Assembly (NCBI GenBank): GCA_038030265.1
Contig: CM075942.1
Location: forward strand, 46,218,751 to 46,282,750
Length of the DNA stretch: 64,000 nucleotides
Source: Corythucha ciliata
Taxonomy: Eukaryota > Arthropoda > Insecta > Hemiptera > Tingidae
Reading direction: 5' to 3'
The notes below the pieces were generated by a model. It ran no database searches and had not been told where the DNA came from. It worked only from the letters and a program-made list of their open reading frames with translations. Position numbers and translations under genes: made by a program. Every line of letters starts with the position of its first letter. Within the stretch, counting starts at the first letter, position 1. This document shows positions 10,220 to 22,125 of this stretch, one piece after another.

Positions 10220-11694
10220 CAGGGTGGTCGGTTTTGAGTAGCAAAAAAAATTGGGTAATAGTACACCAAAAATGGGATAAAAAAGTCCTATTCGGATAGT
10301 GGCCTATCTCTTTTTGTTTTCGAGTAATATTTTTTTTAGTGATTTTTAGGCGCAACTGTATTTTTCAACGAAAAACTGCTATTTCTCAGCTTCTACTTCA
10401 TTTTTTTCAAAAGTAGTGGCAGTTTCGTAATCTACGGAAAATTTTCTATGGGATGAATGCAAAATCAATATTCTAAATGGTCAAAAGCGCCTAAAAACGT
10501 AACGTTATCGTTGCGTCAATGCAAAAAAACAAAAATTTGACTTCAAACAACAATTTACTGTGTCGCCAAAAATTGCTTCACACGTTGTCAAGCGTCATAA
10601 AAACTTCTCCGTTTTCCCAGCTTTCCAACGGTGTACTCGAAAGTGGAATTATCTCCCACCTTTGACAATAAAATTCGAAAAGAAGCGAAAAATTCTAACA
10701 TTTTGGGCTAAAAATGTGAATAATAACAGGTGCCAAAATTCATTTGTTTTGCTCTCTTTCTTGAGAAATCCAAGCTCTGGCATAGTAAAAATTAAAATAA
10801 TGTTGCATTTGAAGAATAAACAACAAACTTACACACAACCAACTCAAAAATTATAAAAATGACAAAGAGGTGTGCGCTTTTAGGCCACCTGCTGGTTTTT
10901 TATTTAAGTAGCGAAAAAGTCATACATTTTGGGCTAAAAATATGAATAATGACGGGCACGAGAAATGAGACGGTACGAGAAATGAGAAAACGAGCACGAG
11001 AGTGGAGGCGGGTACTTCGAGCAGCTGCTTAAATAAAAAACCAGCAGACGCCCTATATTCGCACACCTCTTCGTCCATTTTATTAATTTGTTTGTTTGTT
11101 GTTAATTCTTCAAATGCAACATTATTTTAATTTTTACTATGCCAGAGCTTGGATTTCTCAAGAAAGAGAGCAAAACAAATGAATTTTGGCACCTGTTATT
11201 ATTCACATTTTTAGCCCAAAATGTAAGAATTTTTCGCTTCTTTTCTAATTTTATTGTCAAAGGAGGGAGATAATTCCACTTTCGAGTACACCGTTGGAAA
11301 GCTGAGAAAACGGAGAAGTTTTTATGACGCTTGAAAACGTGTGAAGCAATTTTTGGCGACACAGTAAATTGTTGTTTGAAGTCAAATTTTTGCATTGACG
11401 CAACGAAACCGTTACGTTTTTAGGCGCTTTTGACCATTTAGAATATTGATTTTGCATTCATCCCATAGAAAATGTTCCGTAGATTACGAAACTGCCACTA
11501 CTTTTGAAAAAAAGGAGAAGTAGAAGCTGAGAAATAGCAGGTTTTCGTTGAGAAATACAGTTGCGCCTAAAAATCACTTTAAAAAATATTACTCGAAAAC
11601 AAAAAGAGATAGGCCACTATCCGAGGACTTTTTTATCCCATTTTTGGTGTACTATTACCCAATTTTTTTTTGCTACTCAAAACCGACCACCCTG
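10220..11694. mobile_element. Foldback DNA element with TA duplication, 1.48 kb (mariner-like ends)
   Basis: Two inverted arms of about 620-640 bp form nearly the whole element. The tips read CAGGGTGGTCGGTTTTGAG and its complement, flanked by TA on both sides (10218-10219 and 11695-11696). TA plus a CAGGGTG tip fits Tc1/mariner-type transposons, but no transposase is present. A third arm copy forms the right part of the element at 41634-42679. The open frames in the arms are mirror images of each other and not genes. Confidence 0.75.
10864..11072. mobile_element. Inner hairpin element in the loop of the foldback element
   Basis: Ends AGAGGTGTGCG (10866-10876) and CGCACACCTCT (11060-11070) are perfect complements. 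A second internal pair (TGCTGGTTTTTTATTTAAG and its complement) extends the arms. It is either a nested MITE or the natural centre of the larger element. The copy at 42 kb lacks it, which favours insertion. Confidence 0.5.
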
Positions 11695-11774
11695 TATAAT
11701 AGCTCAACTACATTTCCCATAGACAAGCCGGGATCAAATGCTCAGCCACTTGTGCCCACTGCAAGGGGCTTGTG

Positions 11775-12170
11775 TGTCTCAATTCTGTAAGTGATCATCA
11801 TCATGAAATTACCCTCGAGTCCCAAGAGGATGCGTCAGAAGACGAATTGCATCATGTGGAGCCGTGGAGGCAGAAGAAAGAGCATCCTTATAGTAGGGGA
11901 GCCCAAGAGGGGATTTCGGGATTTACTCAAGCGCGTCAGATTAACATACTGCGGATGGCTTGTACTAAGTCCTAAGTTGAGTACCTCCACCAAATATGAG
12001 CCTTATATATGTGGCCGCCCGTCAAGGATAAAGCGTCAGATTAGTAAAAAAAATTGATTATCAGACATTCTCGAGCGCGTCAGATTAAGGAAGTGGGAAT
12101 TAATTACATGCTAAAAAGTCTATGTAATTAATTACATGCTAAAAAGTCTATATCCACTAATCTGACAATT
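11775..12170. repeat. Region with repeated GTCAGATTA motif and 28-bp duplication
   Basis: The motif GCG(C)GTCAGATTA occurs at 11931-11943, 12033-12043 and 12075-12087, and its complement TAATCTGAC at 12158-12166. A 26-bp block containing TACATGCTAAAAAGTCTAT is repeated with a period of 28 bp (12098-12123 and 12126-12151). The pattern suggests the end region of an unidentified element. No coding frame is convincing. Confidence 0.5.
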
Positions 12171-12239
12171 TAAGAGTGACACAAAGAAGGAGGAGGCCTA
12201 CAAACTTGAAAAAAAAACGTTATCGTTTCTGTTCTTTAC

Positions 12240-13315
12240 TTTTTATTTAAATGGCAAGTTCCAGGGCAATTTTTGAATAGTGCAATCAGAGTCCAGTCTA
12301 TCCAGCCCGGAAAGCTCACAAAACTTGATGGATAGCTGCCAAATTTTAAGTTTCGTGTCTGAATGATCTAATAACGGCCAGTTTATGAACTTTATATTCC
12401 GAAAATTGCAAGTTTCAGGATTTTTCTTCTGGTGGCCGTAGAACCCAGGCACACCCAGCATCACATCACATTCGAGCTCAAAATCTGTGAAATTGCAAAT
12501 TTTGGGACTGAATATTAGCGAAATTGCTAGTTTCCGGTCTCTATTTTACCCAAATTTCTAGTGAGTTAACTGGCCTGGGCGGCGCCAAAATGAACCCCCA
12601 CAAAAAATCATCACTCTGTGCTAAAAATCTGAGAAATTGCAAGTTTCGGGTAAAAATATTCGCGAAATTGTTTATGGTATTTATATTTACGAAATGGCAA
12701 GTTTAGGGTGTGAAAATACGCCAAATTTTTAGTTTCCAGTCTTTTTTTTCTCGAGAACGCAAGTTTCTGGCCTTTATTTCCACGAAATTACAAATTTCGG
12801 GATGTCTTATTGGTAGTCGTGGAAAAGCACCCTAATAACGGCCGCAAAATTGCAACATTTTGAAGCTAAATGCATGTAAATTTGTAAGTTTTCTGGCTGA
12901 ATATTCCTGAAATTGCAAGTTTTAAATATTTGCTCTCGCAAAATTTCATGTTTCTGGTCTTTATTTCGCGAAATAGCTAGTTTTCGTTTGTTTTTTTTTT
13001 TTCAGTGAGCGTGGGCCCACTGCCTGACGGATAGCCGAGTAATTGCAGCTTTTAGAGATTGATATTTGTGAGTTTGCAAGTTCTAGTCCTAATTTGAGTA
13101 AAATCACACGTTTTCCGGATCAAAATTCGTGAAATCGAAAGTTTCGGGTCTCAATTTAAGCGAAATTGCAAGTTTCGTTTTTTTTTGTGGCAGCAGCCAG
13201 GCCAAAGCACCTAATAGTCAATAGTCTGACCAATCGCTGGGAATTGAAGGTTCCCTGGTTGAATATCCGCGGCATTGCAACTTTTGGGTTTTAATTCCTG
13301 CGTCATAATGACAAA
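12240..13315 (+). repeat. Degenerate 35-45 bp periodic repeat, type S1
   Basis: More than twenty diverged units follow the pattern CGCGAAATTGCAAGTTTCGG plus a spacer ending in TCT and a variable TATTT-like piece. Units differ greatly from each other and many lack the CG pair, so this is an old, non-homogenised array. All units point the same way. The same type returns at 15175-15490 and 47840-47925. Confidence 0.7.
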
Positions 13316-14734
13316 ATGGTCATATTTTGATGATATTATTCATTGATCCACAAAACAATGGTGAACTATCGGTTTATGTGTTGATTTGTAAGATTTTGGG
13401 TCGCACTTTCTGCCTCCGGATGAACAACTGAAAACAACTGTTTCGTCGTACTTTTGCGCTAACCTCTGGCGTTTAAAGCACGTGGTCGTGCGAGATTGAC
13501 TCGCATTGGTCGCCTCCACCAACCAATAGAGCCGTTGAACACGAGGGGAAATTCTTCGGATCTGGAGGAGATCCGAAGAATTTCACTTATCAGACTATTT
13601 TCTCCGAGGGGGGGGGGTCCCTTCACCCATAACGTAATACTTCCAACCGTGGGTCGAGCTTTTACCTCACTCTAACTGAAAACGGGCTCGAACCGGACCG
13701 ATTCAACCCCTACAATTTAGAGTTTAGGGCACGATAATAAAATACTCCCCACCACCACCTCTACCCCACAGTTTTAACTACCTGGAGCAACATGAGACGG
13801 ATGCAACGATATAAGGAATATTAAGAAGTACTCACTTTTGTTGATCTACATTTAGGGCGAACCTATACGTTAAATTAATACTGTAGTAAAGAAGTAGGTA
13901 GACTAGAAGTTCCCGCCAGACTAATTTGTATACACTTCCTCGCCATCTGAAAAAAAAACACATTTTAATTAGCAATGAGCTATAATTGAAACGAATAGTA
14001 GCCCAAAATTAACATGAAATTATAGTTTAATTTCGTTAGGAGGTAAAAATTGCAAGAAACGCGAAATTATACGTTATAAAATGTCAAGCTCGTTGAGAAA
14101 ACCAATCTAATAAAAGGGAAATAGTTTTTATTGCTTAATTACACTTTTTAAAGAAAGAGTAAGAAAATTGATCTCGATCTCACTCCACTCTTCGATAGAA
14201 CCTCAACTATTCCGACGCCTATACTTCCTGTATATTTGGCGACGCCACTGTTCAATTCCTCCTTTCAATTTCTATAAGGCAATCGGGGGGGGGGGGCGAC
14301 TCAATCCCGCACCGCAGCCACGATACTTTGATGTGCAAACAACGTCTCACGAAGCAAGTCTTACAATCTAATGTAGTGTAAACTGTTAATAATTGGTTGA
14401 AATAATGATTAGGGGTGTAATACCAACTTTCGTCCCTAAGTAATACAATTTCGGCTCACTTCGGGGATCAAATTGTCAATTGGGTACAGAGTGTTTGGGG
14501 TCATATTCACAATATTCGGAAATATTCAAAAAATATGTTTTAAATGAACTTAGCTGCTGCTTGGGTTCAAGTTGTCTAATCCAAAACTGCCTATTCGTCC
14601 CTTCAAACTGAATGATCAGCATTAAAGATGGACATTTGGCCCTTAAAAAAATAAAATTATATTGAAATAATTTCTCCCGACAATTTTCCACGAGGAACAT
14701 TTTCCCCATTCGCAAAGCTCGCTACACGTCTAAA
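13316..14734. other. Unassigned; perfect 16-bp hairpin at 13548-13584
   Basis: No protein-like frame is seen. At 13548-13584 a perfect stem (AAATTCTTCGGATCT and its complement, plus a closing G-C pair) encloses the five-base loop GGAGG. It may be the remains of a small palindromic element. A G10 run lies at about 14286. Confidence 0.5.
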
Positions 14735-15125
14735 ATTGATAAAAACGCTAATTCACGGCTAAAGTTGAAAGAAAAGTAGTCATACACAGATACAAATGAG
14801 AAAATCACTCATTCACGTCACAGCTAACATTGAGAAAACACCAATTCGTGGTTATAAAATTAAGAAACGTTACTTCGAGGTTAACGTAGAGAAAAATAGC
14901 TAATTGATGGCTAAAAGAGGAAAAAATTGCTAATTCACAGCTGAAATGGTGACAAGCGTTAATGTGCTGTCTATTAAGAAAAAACGCTAATTCAACGCGG
15001 AAATTAAAAAAAGAAAAAAACCACCAATTCACAGCCAAAATTACGAAAATCCGTCATTCGCGGATGAAGTTGAGAAAATAACGCTAATTCACAGCTAAAA
15101 ATTGAGGAAACCTTTTCAATTTTAC
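14735..15125 (+). repeat. Degenerate 30-35 bp periodic repeat, type S2
   Basis: Diverged units follow AATTCGCGGCTAAAATTGAG followed by AAAA(A)CGCT. About ten units are readable, all in plus orientation. The type recurs in seven other places in the window. Confidence 0.7.
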
Positions 15126-15174
15126 CCTTCAACTCGCAGGTATAAAAGAAGTATTGAGAGAAATAGCCTCGGTA

Positions 15175-15490
15175 TTGCACCATTCGGAGATATACCTGCT
15201 AAATTGTAAGTTTCGTGACTAAATATCTCACAAATGGCAAGTTTTTGGTCTTCACCGACGCAAAATCACAAGTTTCGTGTTTTGTTTTGGAGGCCGCGGT
15301 CCTAGCCAGCCAATACAGCACGCAGAGCCTGACAAACATAGCCATGAAATTACTTCACTCGGAGCTAAAAAGCTGCGGAATTGCCAGTTTCGGGTCTAAT
15401 TATCGGCAAAGTTGGTAGTTTCCGGTATTTTATTCTCACGAAATTGCCAGTTTCTCGTCTTTATTTCCGTAAGATTTCGACTTTAGGAGA
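15175..15490 (+). repeat. Periodic repeat type S1, short array
   Basis: About seven units of the CGCGAAATTGCAAGTTTC type, for example around 15202, 15262, 15370, 15405 and 15440. It adjoins the S2 array before it and the S3 array after it. Confidence 0.65.
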
Positions 15491-15529
15491 ACTTTCTCAG
15501 TGACCGCGGAACCCGGGCTAGCCGGTCAC

Positions 15530-16060
15530 GACAGTGCCATCAAAAAACATAATTCCAGATGGGTAGCGCGATCAAAAAACCAATTTCACAGGTTTGCCTT
15601 GCCGTAAAAAAAAACAATTTTGCGGCTTTGGCTCACTCCAATTTCATGCGTCAGTCTCTTCAAAAACCCAATTTCGCGGGGTTCAGGCGTTGAAACCCCC
15701 AATTAAAGGTTTTCGAAAGAGCAAAAATCCCAAAGATTTGGATTTTAACGAGCCAAATCCACAATAATTTGTTTTTTAAGGGATAGGTCGACAATGTCCA
15801 TTTCAACGTTGCTAAGGGTTTAAACGATTTTGTATTCAAAATGCTAATTTCTGATTGGGGTGTAAGCTCTTAAGCTCAGCTTAGTGTTAAACGGAACTTT
15901 AAACCCATGTGGTCGACCCTGGCGTAAGAGAGAAAAATCTTTAAAACTAGAGTTTGTAAGAGCCAAAATAACAAAATTTTGTTTCACTAAAGTCATCCAA
16001 ATTGGTGAATTTGTTTTCTGAATGAGACAAATTGATTTTCAGAATTAGCTGAACCTTTCG
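15530..16060 (+). repeat. Periodic repeat type S3
   Basis: Units follow GAGCCAAACCCGCGAAATT with a following GGGTTTTTAA-like piece, strongly diverged. The CCAATTTCGCGGG forms show that both strands' versions of the core occur. The same type is clearest at 40030-40745 and 48030-48460. Confidence 0.55.
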
Positions 16061-19000
16061 AAACCCATTTTAGAACGAAATTTGGTTTTTAAAAAAGAAG
16101 AAGAATGCGAAAAATTGGCGTTTGAAAAATAAAAAATCCTGAAATTCGGTGTAGAAGGAGCCAAATCGCGGCCGCAGTCGTTCCTCAGTGTCTGACTAGC
16201 GTGTATCGACACAAAAATTGACAATTGAAGGTTACCCAGTAAAAGTCGAAAATCGATAAACTGTGGTAAGGCAAAAACGAATCTACAGTTGAACCAAACT
16301 CTGATGGAATTGTTTAACAAAATTTCTGGATGTAAATGAACCTAATCATGTGTAAAACAAATTGGTTTTATTGATTTTTAGGTTCCATTAGAATGGGGTT
16401 TAATTATAGTATTTGGGCTCCCCCCGCTGTTTGGACGTTTTTTTTTTTTTTTTTTTTTGGCAGAAACCAATACGGGGGTCGTTCGTGGGATTAATTAATT
16501 ATACTTTCTACCACGAAAGGATGGTCAAATTACCATATTCTCGGGGCATAATTCCGGTTTTTCAGCAGAGCGAGCCAAAGAGCGATTCATAGTGAGCCGA
16601 ACAGTCAATTTGAGCCGGGATTTTGAGAGTGAAGGAATGAAAAACGTGAATCCGGGGACAACATTTCCTCTTTTTGGCGCTCTGCCTGTCAGGCGTGCCC
16701 AGTAGGATATGACTGGCATTTGGCTCCGTACAATTATAAAATTAATTCATCAATATATTTCTGCTTGATCTCCATTTTTTCTACACAAAAGTTGTTGAAT
16801 ACTTCATTCAACTGTAAGTATGACCATGAAAGGACTCCCTCCTTTTTAAAATCGTTGCATCATAAAGCGGTGATGATGAATTTCTGTCGACTTTTCCTGG
16901 AATTCATCTGAACTTAACAAAAGGTGACCGGTGGATTTAGCCCCACCACCATACGAAAAAAAAAAACCACTAAGTTGAGTAAGAAAAAAAAAAAAAAAAA
17001 ACAAGTTTAGCCATATTCCCTGAAACTAATAATCGCTGAGTCCTAGTTGTCCGAAATTTGTCGCAAAAATATCGCCATTTTTCACTTTTTCAAAGACGTC
17101 GAAAATTTTAATTCTTATACAATGGCAAGGAAGGGGATTTTTATAAGTATATTGGGCGCGGAGGTTAGGTAACCGTTATCATGGGGAGCTGCCTGCTTTG
17201 AGCATTGTCGACTGGCCCACTGACCTCCATACACCTTCACAATCAGACTTTGCTTTTATTGCATCGCTCCTATAAGATGGTCGTTGAACGCATTTTAAAA
17301 AGAGTTGACGGGGAAAAAGTAATAATTTCACTTGAATCGAGGGAAAAAAATGTTTGGTCATACAAGTGGGAGAGTCGGTGTTCCCCCCCTCTTAGCAAGA
17401 GAGGAAACGTTTATTATTATTTCCTCGTTTTATTTCATTATTGTGTTTGTAAATATTCAACATTATACCTCCTTTGTTCCAAATCGGCATGAATTTTCTC
17501 CACTTTTTAGTTTTCCACTCCTCCCTGCCCCTCAAAACTATATCACTCACATAGTTATTCTTTCGACTTGGCCCACTTATTATGGATAACAGTAAACACG
17601 TAGCGGTTGCATCTTATGACTAAGGTTGAGAGAGAGTTATCTCGCGAAATATATTTGTTTAGAGACATCGTACTAAACAATGCGTATTCATTAGCCCAGT
17701 ATTTCGCTTTTTCCCCGCAGAAACCCAATCCATCAAATTATGTCATTCAAAGAGGAGTTTTAACAAAAAAAATGAAAGAAAAATTATTTCCTTTGCGTTC
17801 ACGAAAGGCCTTGTTCTGGATGGGTATTTGGCTTTGATTTTCCCTCTTCAACAAGTGTCTCAAGAGCTCCTATTTTGTCAACGGGAAATACAACTCCAAC
17901 TCATTTGTTTTCCTGTTCTAAAAAAAAAAAAAATCATGACTTGAAGAACCGGGCGACCAGTGACGACTGATTAAATTAGACCACCGTAAACATAAACTTC
18001 AATAATATGCAGAGAAAATTATAGCATCGAACATCAATAACTACCGTCTTGGGTGCTTAATTAAAACTTTATTAACTTAATTACAGGGCTATATAACCTC
18101 AAAGATCAAGTTTAAATTTAGTAATGAAGACGAAAAGGCGTGGAAAGGCATTTGCCTTGACTCAACCAATTTTTTCGTCAAAACCTTGTCATCAGATGCG
18201 TAGATCCAGTGCCTTCAACACCTTTGTAACTCTCCTATAAAGGATAAAGTGATGGCGGGGGGGGGGGGGGGTTGATTGAAACTTTGTCTCCAGCGAGGTA
18301 CACACAAATTGTCGTGACGTTTGTGCATACCTGAGAGCATTCATCTTGTCTGTGGGGGGCGGGGTGAGGGTTCCAACATTGGCCCATCATTAGCTAAGAA
18401 AAATCACGCAGCTTCCTTGTTGTATAGCCGCGGTGCTAGAGGGTTTAGCTCAAGATCTTTTTACCGACTTTTTTTTCCATTAATGAACGCCTTCTTTTTG
18501 AAATGTCTTTTCACGAAGCGTTATATGTTCCATTTTCTTTGCATAAGTCGGTCACGTTTAAATGCGTCCGCACGTTGTAGACTTCATCACGACTTTTAAC
18601 AAACGCGTAATCCTTCCTGATGGGATATCCGTCTGTCTCGCACACGCACACAACTTGCCTCTAACAGGTTTGACCATTTTGTGCTGAGTGAGGTGGAGGG
18701 AGGGGGGTCGCTTCGCAGTAAAGTGGCAGGACAGTATGGTCATTCTCGGGCTGGCGCAGGATAATCTGACTCTTGTGTGATTATCGCCCGGTCATTCGAT
18801 CGGTTCTGACTGACCTTCTTCGGAATTTCAACCATATCAGCCTGGCTAGACTGATCTAAGCGCAAAAATTGGCCCTGTAGTGCTGATCACAATCTGAGGG
18901 CCTCAGTCATTTTCGTACCTACCGCGGACGGCCCAACTTTTGCAGTAAAAGAGCCACGTTTTTGGTTCGATTCACAGCTTCAGTTTCGTGGCCGAACAGT

Positions 19001-21900
19001 CATACTTCCCTTGAAGGCAACATTGTCGCTTTTAGAGCGTAGAATTCACTGTCTTGAGACCTAAATGCGAGTCTTATACTCGCAGAAATCGTGCTCTGTC
19101 ACTAAATTCATTGTTATTGGTTACCAAGCCAAGAACGACAGTTAGATCAAGCTGGGACACCGTGGAACATGGGCGTCGACAGAAGCCCTCCCCACACTTG
19201 GAATCCGTCATGATTTTTTAGCATATAGCCACCCATTGGTGGCCCTTCGGCCAAACCCATCTCAAATCAAGTCACCAGATGGGCACCGCAAGGCACCACC
19301 AACATCAACCAGAGCACCACCTCGTGGAACGAGTTAAACAATATTTTCAAAATGGGGGGCCAACTTCAGGCCAGCCAAGCCAATTCAACCAGGAATTTCA
19401 AGGTTTTGTTTGACCCAAATTAAGGTACCCCACTGAGCACCACTAAAGATCACTCTGGAAATGTAGATAAAAATACTATTCATTCACTATGAATGAGGGG
19501 GGGGGCATTAGTGGATTGTTTACGTTCCGGTTGAGCCACATCCGCTGGGACATCACAGAGCACCAACAACGATTTTTTGAGCACCACCCGGGAAAGCCCC
19601 CTGGACCCCTCATCTTCGTCAGATCAAGTGATCTATTCAAGAAAGCACGCGAAAGTTCGGTTATATAGATTCGAGACCCACCCCGTCCCCCGTCACACAA
19701 GCACACGCGCCATAAATGAAACGCCTAAACGCACACGTGCAGTTTTCACGCTTGAGAGTTTGACGCAACTTTCATTTTATCCGCCGCCATTAATTTAAAG
19801 GTCACTATCAATTACCAAGCTAACCATCTGGTTTTTATGTCGTTACGTCTTCTTTTAAATATAGTCTGAGACACCTCGATTAAACTCTCGCTGAGCGCTG
19901 TACGGCTTTCCCGTTTTAATCGCCGATGATCCGCGCTTTTCTCCGCTTAATCATCCATGTGGAACTCGATGCAATCGAATATTTGCACTCTTTTTTGCAA
20001 TATTCATGATTTTACTTCGCGCACAACAAAATAGTTCAATTAATCTCTTTTGCACGTTGTATAAAGGGAGGGATTCCTTTCAAAATATTTTGTTAAAATC
20101 CTTCGCTTAATCGATGAAACTCGACGTTCCACGATTTCTTTTTCATAAATAAAATAAAAAATAAAAAAATTAGTTCACATACTACGTAAAAAAACTAGAA
20201 CTTCAAGGGAAGACTCAACAGTTGAGCATCAGGAGAATGAATCGCAGTCGGTTTAGCGCGAAGTCCTCCTTTCCCCTCCCTCCAACCCTAGCCTCGATTA
20301 GATGGTGAAACTGCACATGCAAAATTTTTCTCACGAGTTTGCAACTCTAAAAATTTCTCCTCGTCTCGAATTAACACCTTTCCTTTACATATTTTTTTAA
20401 TTTTCTGGTTAGACCGGGTTTTTTGGTAGGGTATAGGCCACGGGCATTTTTACACGGAAAAAGCCTCGTCGAGGGAATTCCAATTCCAATGGGGAACTTG
20501 CATGAATCTCAGATTGGGTAGAAAAGCATACCGGTGATTTGACCCGTGAACTGAAGGATAACAACGGAAGTTGCAACCCGATTGGTGCGTTTTAAGATTT
20601 TTAAAAAAGGTTCAAAGTTCTTCAGAAGAGGATGGATGGTGCGAGGGGAAATGACGTAAATACTTACTTGTGAAGCATTTGAGGGAACTCTAAAATTTTT
20701 TGTTTACAAATAACATGAAAAATGTCCCCCCATTAAACTCGTCTAACCCCCTCTTCCCTGCATCATCCATTTCAATAAGTAAGTTTTTACGTAATCGAAC
20801 CCCCACTCAACATTTTTAAAAATTCCCTAAAAAAACATACTTGACTTATTTCAAAGTTTAATGTGAGCAATAGACTTGTGGAAGGGCCCTCTTTAAGCAA
20901 CACCAACTTTTGAAAAATGTGCAAGTTCCCCATTGTTATGAAGCTCGCCTTTATTTTTTGAACGAAATTCCCCACTCATCAACAAATTCGCCTTCGAACA
21001 TCAATGCAGATCTATCTTGTATTTCAATCAATGAAATTTATATTCAACGAGAACCTCCTTGTAGAGAGATACAAAGGTCACGAGACAAGGACTTTTGACT
21101 ACCATGGGCAATTTTTTGTTTAAGAAGATGGGCGAGGGCGGGGGTTCCACATTTTAATGGCGCGAGCCTAAACAATTGGTAGGAAAATTCTTTCAATTTA
21201 GGCTGAAGTGTCATATTTAAAAGACGTGGTGCATTGCATATACAGACCCTCCTCAAGACCCGAGAATAATGCATAATGTTTCAGATTGGAATAGAGTGAC
21301 TTGACAATTTTTTCTCAATATTATCAACGTTTATGGTGAATGAAAGCGTAAAATTGTCAATTTTACTCACAAAAACGAAAGACATTAATCGAGAAATAAA
21401 TCCACCCAATTTCTTTGTTTTTAATTTTTGTCAGATCTACATCCTATCAATCGTATCTTATTGGCGATTTTAGCTAAGGGATACGATGTCTGGCGGCGTT
21501 TCAGAGAAACATTGAGTCCGGTACTCCATGTGATTTGTTGTTGTCGTTTGACAACAAACTACAACAAGGTTTTCTACAATGTGGAAGTTCATGTATCAAA
21601 AATGTTGGTCAGTGACACTTTTTTACTGTGAACTACGGCTAAATAATCCGATGGTGACGAGGAGGCCTCGATCTTGTACCATTGGCATCACCGAATCAAG
21701 AAAACAAGACGGTTATGCGGGGGCGCAGTACACCCGTACAGAAACTTTCACTGTCGGCTATTTGCTGAAGCGGGAAAACTCGAAAACACCGATTCAAAAA
21801 CGTTTTCGACCATTTTGCTGAAACCGTGCCGTTCTCTGAGCACTAAAACGAAATGGTGAGCTGGCGAGTACCAATGAAGAAATGATAGGGCGCTCGTGGG
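16061..21900. other. Long stretch without recognised genes
   Basis: About 5.8 kb of A+T-rich DNA with homopolymers (T20 at about 16439-16458, A19 near 16984, G16 near 18258-18273) but no coding similarity, RNA gene or clear TIR element that I could identify. Short AGCACCAC repeats occur at about 19310-19590. If the host has exons here I cannot see them. Confidence 0.35.
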
Positions 21901-22125
21901 ATGTCTCTCAAGGGTGAATCTAGAGAAAACTGCTGTGTCTTTGGTTGCTCTTCCCATCGTAACCGAGACACAACATTGTCATTTCATTGTTTCCCAAAAA
22001 TTGAGGGTTCAACGGTGTCAGCTATCAATTAGCCCAGTGTTGGGAGAAAGTCGACCGCCGAAAGGCTTGGGAGCTTGCTTGTATAAATGTATCAGAAACC
22101 ATTCTTCTGTTCTCGTCACTTTAGG
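21901..22125 (+). pseudogene. THAP zinc-finger remnant
   Basis: From the ATG at 21901 the frame gives an N-terminal leader, then CCVFGCSSHRNRDTTLSFHC followed by FP. This fits the start of a THAP DNA-binding domain (C-x(2-4)-C, then a conserved phenylalanine-proline turn). The frame stops at about 22030. In another frame, just downstream, CWEKVDRRKAWELACIN matches the conserved tryptophan and Arg-Lys-Trp block of the same domain. The later Cys-x2-His pair and AVPTLF tail are not seen. THAP domains are common as a first exon of P and ISL2EU-type transposases. An ISL2EU-type remnant exists at 59.7-60.8 kb but is not linked to this one. Confidence 0.6.

Noticed and set aside
18160..18210. Third hammerhead (CTGATGA and GAAA on the minus strand)
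   Set aside because: The bases between the two core motifs do not form a stem II and no stem I pairs.
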